From contig NZ_BMUF01000013.1 in the NCBI RefSeq assembly GCF_014650055.1, forward strand, positions 124,001 to 188,000: a DNA stretch of 64,000 nucleotides, read 5' to 3'. Of the stretch, positions 61,517 through 64,000 are shown one piece after another. The position numbers and the translations under genes were made by a program. Position 1 is the first letter of the stretch. The number at the start of each line of letters is the position of its first letter. The notes under the pieces were generated by a model. The model was not told the DNA's origin, ran no database searches, and saw only the letters and a program-made list of their open reading frames with translations. The stretch is from Streptomyces malachitofuscus (GTDB lineage: Bacteria; Actinomycetota; Actinomycetes; Streptomycetales; Streptomycetaceae).

Positions 61517-63120
61517 AACCACTCGGCGTCGGGGGCGGGCGGCCGGGGCGGCGCCTCGGGGGCCGGGGCGGCCGTCCCCGCTCCGGCCGGGCTCGGCATC
61601 AGCAGTTCCACCCGCAGCCCGTTGCCGCGCTGCTGGGCGGTGAACTCCTCGACCTGGTTGCGGCAGGCGTGGTCCAGGTGGGTGACGCCGGTGAGGTCGA
61701 GCCGGATCCGCGGCTTGCCGGAGACGGCGGCGGACTCCAGCGCCTCGATGACCTTGGGCAGCCGCAGGAAGGTGGCGTTGCCGGCCATGACGACCTTGGC
61801 GGTGTCCTCCTCGACGTGCTGCCGGATCACCGTCTGCGACATGCGCATGGCGGCCAGCAGGATCCCGGCGGCGAGACCGACGAGCACCCCCTCCAGCAGT
61901 GCGGTCGCCACGATGACCAGCATGGTCAGGGTCATCACCGCGAACTCGCCCCGGTCCTGGCGCCACATCTTCGGGAACTCGGCGGGCGCGAGCAGCTTCC
62001 AGCCGCTGTGCACCAGGACCCCGGCGAGCACCGAGATCGGGATCAGGGCCAGCAACTGGGGCAGCAGCAGGGCGAAGGCGAGCAGCCACAGCCCGTGCAG
62101 CGTGCGCGAGAGCCGGGTCCGGGCGCCCGCCTGGACGTTGGCGGAGCTGCGGGCGACCACGGCGGTGATGGGCAGCGCGCCGACCAGGCCCGCCAGGGTG
62201 TTCCCCGCCCCCTGGGCGATCAGTTCGGTGTTGTAGCGGGTGCGCGGGCCGCTGTGCATCCGGTCGACGGCGGCCGCGGTGAACAGGCTCTCCGCGGAGG
62301 CGATCACCGTGAAGGTGACGACCGAGGTGAGGACCGCCGCGTTCGTGAGCTCGGCGAACTGCGCGGGTCCCGGCACCTGCACCGAGGCGAGCAGATCGCC
62401 CACCCGCAGGGTCCGCACGTCCACGCCGGGCAGCGCCGCGACGACGCTGCCGATGGCCACGGCGACCAGCGCGGCCGGGACCTTCCCGGCCGGGCCCGGG
62501 ACCTTCTTCCAGACGAAGGCGAGCACGATGGTGACGGCGCCGAGCAGTGCGGCGATCATCGCCTGCCGGTCGGTGAGGACGTCCGCGAGCAGCCCGGGCA
62601 GGCCGGCCATGTTCTCGACGGGGGTGCCGGGAGCCTTGGCGTCGGCCATCGGATACAGCTGACCGACCATCAGGGGCAGCCCGATGCCGGCCAGCATGCC
62701 CTGGACGACGGCGAGGGAGATCGCCTGGAACATCCGGCCGAGGCGGACCAGGCCGAGGACGATCTGCAGGAGTCCCGAGCCCAGGACGATCACGGCGAGC
62801 ACGGCGAGCCCGTGTTCCGCGACGGTGTCGGCGACGAGTGCGGCGAGGCCCGCTGCGGGCCCGCTGACCTGGAGCGTGCTGCCCCGGGCCGCGCCGACCA
62901 CCAGCCCGCCGATCACTCCGGAAATGATCCCCAGCTCGGCCGGGACACCGGAGGCGACGGCGACACCGATGCACAGCGGCAGGGCGACGAGGAAGACGAC
63001 GAGGGAGGCGGCGATCTCGTTGGCGAGGCCTGCCTTCTGCGGGAGGGCGCTCTTCCCGGGCGCCGCCGTCCTCCGGGACGCCGCCCGGCCGGCCCGGCCG
63101 CGTGCGTGGGCCCCGCTCAT
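61456..63120 (-). CDS. SulP-family anion transporter with STAS domain
   Basis: A 554-residue SLC26/SulP transporter. About twelve helices span 30-395, including VALPLCIGVAVASGVPAELGI (sulfate-transporter signature area) and ISVLAGVLVHSGWKLL. A STAS domain follows at about 425-520 (MAGNATFLRLPKVIEALES, LDLTGVTHLDHACRNQVEE). ATG 63120 overlaps the stop of a beta-carbonic anhydrase gene (ATGA), a pairing that favours bicarbonate as the substrate over sulfate. The C-terminus is a Pro-rich tail. Confidence 0.9.
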   Translation of the reverse strand: MSGAHARGRAGRAASRRTAAPGKSALPQKAGLANEIAASLVVFLVALPLCIGVAVASGVPAELGIISGVIGGLVVGAARGSTLQVSGPAAGLAALVADTVAEHGLAVLAVIVLGSGLLQIVLGLVRLGRMFQAISLAVVQGMLAGIGLPLMVGQLYPMADAKAPGTPVENMAGLPGLLADVLTDRQAMIAALLGAVTIVLAFVWKKVPGPAGKVPAALVAVAIGSVVAALPGVDVRTLRVGDLLASVQVPGPAQFAELTNAAVLTSVVTFTVIASAESLFTAAAVDRMHSGPRTRYNTELIAQGAGNTLAGLVGALPITAVVARSSANVQAGARTRLSRTLHGLWLLAFALLLPQLLALIPISVLAGVLVHSGWKLLAPAEFPKMWRQDRGEFAVMTLTMLVIVATALLEGVLVGLAAGILLAAMRMSQTVIRQHVEEDTAKVVMAGNATFLRLPKVIEALESAAVSGKPRIRLDLTGVTHLDHACRNQVEEFTAQQRGNGLRVELLMPSPAGAGTAAPAPEAPPRPPAPDAEWFYLDTRPQPEEYAGRPPLRG

Positions 63121-63722
63121 GCGGCGTGCACCCGGAAGTCGCCGTCGTCGCCGAGCTCGTACACGCTGCCGGTGTCGATCTCGTAGTACCAGCCGTGCAG
63201 CCGCAGCCGGCCCTCGTCGAGCCGCTGCCGCACCACGGGGTAACTCCGCAGCGCGTCCAACTGGTTGACGACGTTGACCTGGGCCACCTCCGGTAGTGCC
63301 GGGTCGTCGGGGGCGGCGTCGAGCACCGGGGCCAGTTCGGTGCGGGCCGGCCGGAGCCAGGCGTCCACGCCGGGCAGCGCGGAGAGGTCGTCGCCGGACT
63401 TCAGCGCGCCCATGGCTCCGCAGTGTGAGTGACCGCACACGACGATGTCCTGAACCCCGAGCACCTGGAGCGCGTACTCGACGGTGGCGGCCTCGCCGGA
63501 GGGTTCGGGGCGTCCGTAGGGCGGCACGATATTTCCCGCGTTCCGCAGCTCGAATATGTCCCCGGGACGCGCGCCGGTGATCAGCGCGGGAATGACCCGG
63601 GAATCCGAGCAGGCAATCACGAGCGCCTCCGGATATTGCCCGTCGGCCAGTTTGAGATAGGCGTCACTCTCGAATGCGGTCCGCCGTCCGAAGGCGCGGG
63701 CCCGATGCAGTAGCGCTTTCAA
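63117..63722 (-). CDS. Beta-carbonic anhydrase
   Basis: A 201-residue beta-class carbonic anhydrase. Zinc ligands are Cys38, His98 and Cys101, and the Asp40-Arg42 dyad is present (ACSDSR, CGHSHCG). It interconverts CO2 and bicarbonate in the cytosol. TTG 63722 is the start, with GGGAGG 5 bp upstream. It is co-translated with the SulP gene, suggesting that it supplies or consumes the bicarbonate that transporter moves. Confidence 0.92.
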   Translation of the reverse strand: MKALLHRARAFGRRTAFESDAYLKLADGQYPEALVIACSDSRVIPALITGARPGDIFELRNAGNIVPPYGRPEPSGEAATVEYALQVLGVQDIVVCGHSHCGAMGALKSGDDLSALPGVDAWLRPARTELAPVLDAAPDDPALPEVAQVNVVNQLDALRSYPVVRQRLDEGRLRLHGWYYEIDTGSVYELGDDGDFRVHAA

Positions 63723-63945
63723 CTATGCCTCCCAAGTGGGGCGTTCGACCTGGTCACTCCACCGTAGGGGAGGCTGATACAGCGGAAGGTTAAGCGAGGG
63801 ACAGGACCCGGACAGGAATGTCACTTTCTTTTTCCTGGGCGACGGAAAATGCTTTCTTCTTGTAGCGTGTCGACCACCGGGCGGCACAATGCAATACACG
63901 CCGGCCGCGCTTGTTTCCATCATGTTTCACGGAGAGACGGGACAC

Positions 63946-64000
63946 ATGGGCATACGAGTGCTGCTCATCGAGGACGACGAGACGATCGCCGAACCGCTCA
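63946..64000 (+). CDS. Response regulator, N-terminus only (cut by window end)
   Basis: Only 18 residues are in the window (GIRVLLIEDDETIAEPL), the first strand and acidic pocket (EDD) of a receiver domain of OmpR/PhoB type. ATG 63946 has GGAGAG 9 bp upstream. The family and partner kinase lie beyond the window. Confidence 0.8.
   Translation, partial: MGIRVLLIEDDETIAEPL

Overview
The window is a stretch of chromosome from a high-GC actinomycete, almost certainly a Streptomyces. The base composition is about 72% GC, codon third positions are nearly all G or C, many genes start with GTG, and adjacent genes often overlap by ATGA or GTGA. The content also fits: hrdA-type sigma factor, dnaG, an MreB-like mbl, the malonyl-CoA synthetase matB, nasA/nirBD and a class F sortase. 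From memory, these markers lie close together in the S. coelicolor core chromosome (matB, mbl and hrdA near SCO2444-SCO2465); I could not verify this here. Most of the window looks like vertically inherited core. The main exceptions are a lower-GC operon next to tRNA genes (27.6-32.3 kb) and a conflict-type operon (15.9-23.9 kb).

Layout, left half. 0-9.7 kb is a tightly overlapping plus-strand operon of envelope-glycan character: two methyltransferases, a giant AftD-like arabinofuranosyltransferase-family membrane protein, a condensation/PapA-like acyltransferase, a small multidrug/DMT-type membrane protein, a Trm112-like protein and an FkbM methyltransferase. 9.7-15.8 kb holds an ATP-grasp ligase, a FadR-type GntR regulator and, divergently, a malonate-use cassette (MatC permease, MatB malonyl-CoA synthetase, fused AccD-AccA-like carboxyltransferase). 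Two matching inverted repeats lie in the regulator/permease gap. 15.9-23.9 kb is a four-gene conflict or signalling operon: Trypco1 protein, trypsin-VMAP-C fusion, MoxR AAA+ ATPase, and a 1632-residue SAV_2336-type protein combining a vWA-like region, pseudokinase, BTAD and degenerate HAD. 24.0-27.5 kb carries mbl and stress-signalling genes (MEDS-HATPase, STAS, STAS-ANTAR, small acidic repeat protein). 27.6-32.3 kb is a minus-strand operon with a JAB-E1 (ThiF) fusion, a possible E2-like protein, a zinc metallopeptidase and a small unknown protein, directly beside tRNA(CAU) and three identical tRNA-Asn genes.

Layout, right half. 33-45.6 kb is core: YtxH-like protein, FGGY kinase, a two-gene ABC exporter, GNAT, dgt, a ferredoxin-reductase-like flavoprotein, dnaG and hrdA. 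45.6-60.4 kb is dominated by nitrate/nitrite assimilation (sirohydrochlorin chelatase-like CbiX, nasA, flavoprotein reductase, nirB, nirD). GlnR-like 11-bp-phased sites lie upstream of nasA and of the nir operon. Embedded between them are SanA/ElyC, a leaderless toxin-antitoxin pair, an M4 protease, a gamma-glutamylcyclotransferase, a broken small membrane protein, a surface protein plus class F sortase, a PASTA-like lipoprotein and a TauE/SafE permease. 60.5-64 kb has a Tat-exported beta-propeller, a SulP transporter with an overlapping beta-carbonic anhydrase, and the start of a response regulator.

The best candidates for unusual biology are (i) the MoxR/VMAP/Trypco/SAV_2336 operon with its stacked pseudo-enzyme domains, (ii) the JAB-E1 plus metallopeptidase operon beside the tRNA genes, which looks like an uncharacterised ubiquitin-like modification system, and (iii) the AccD-AccA fusion that replaces a malonyl-CoA decarboxylase in the matBC locus.
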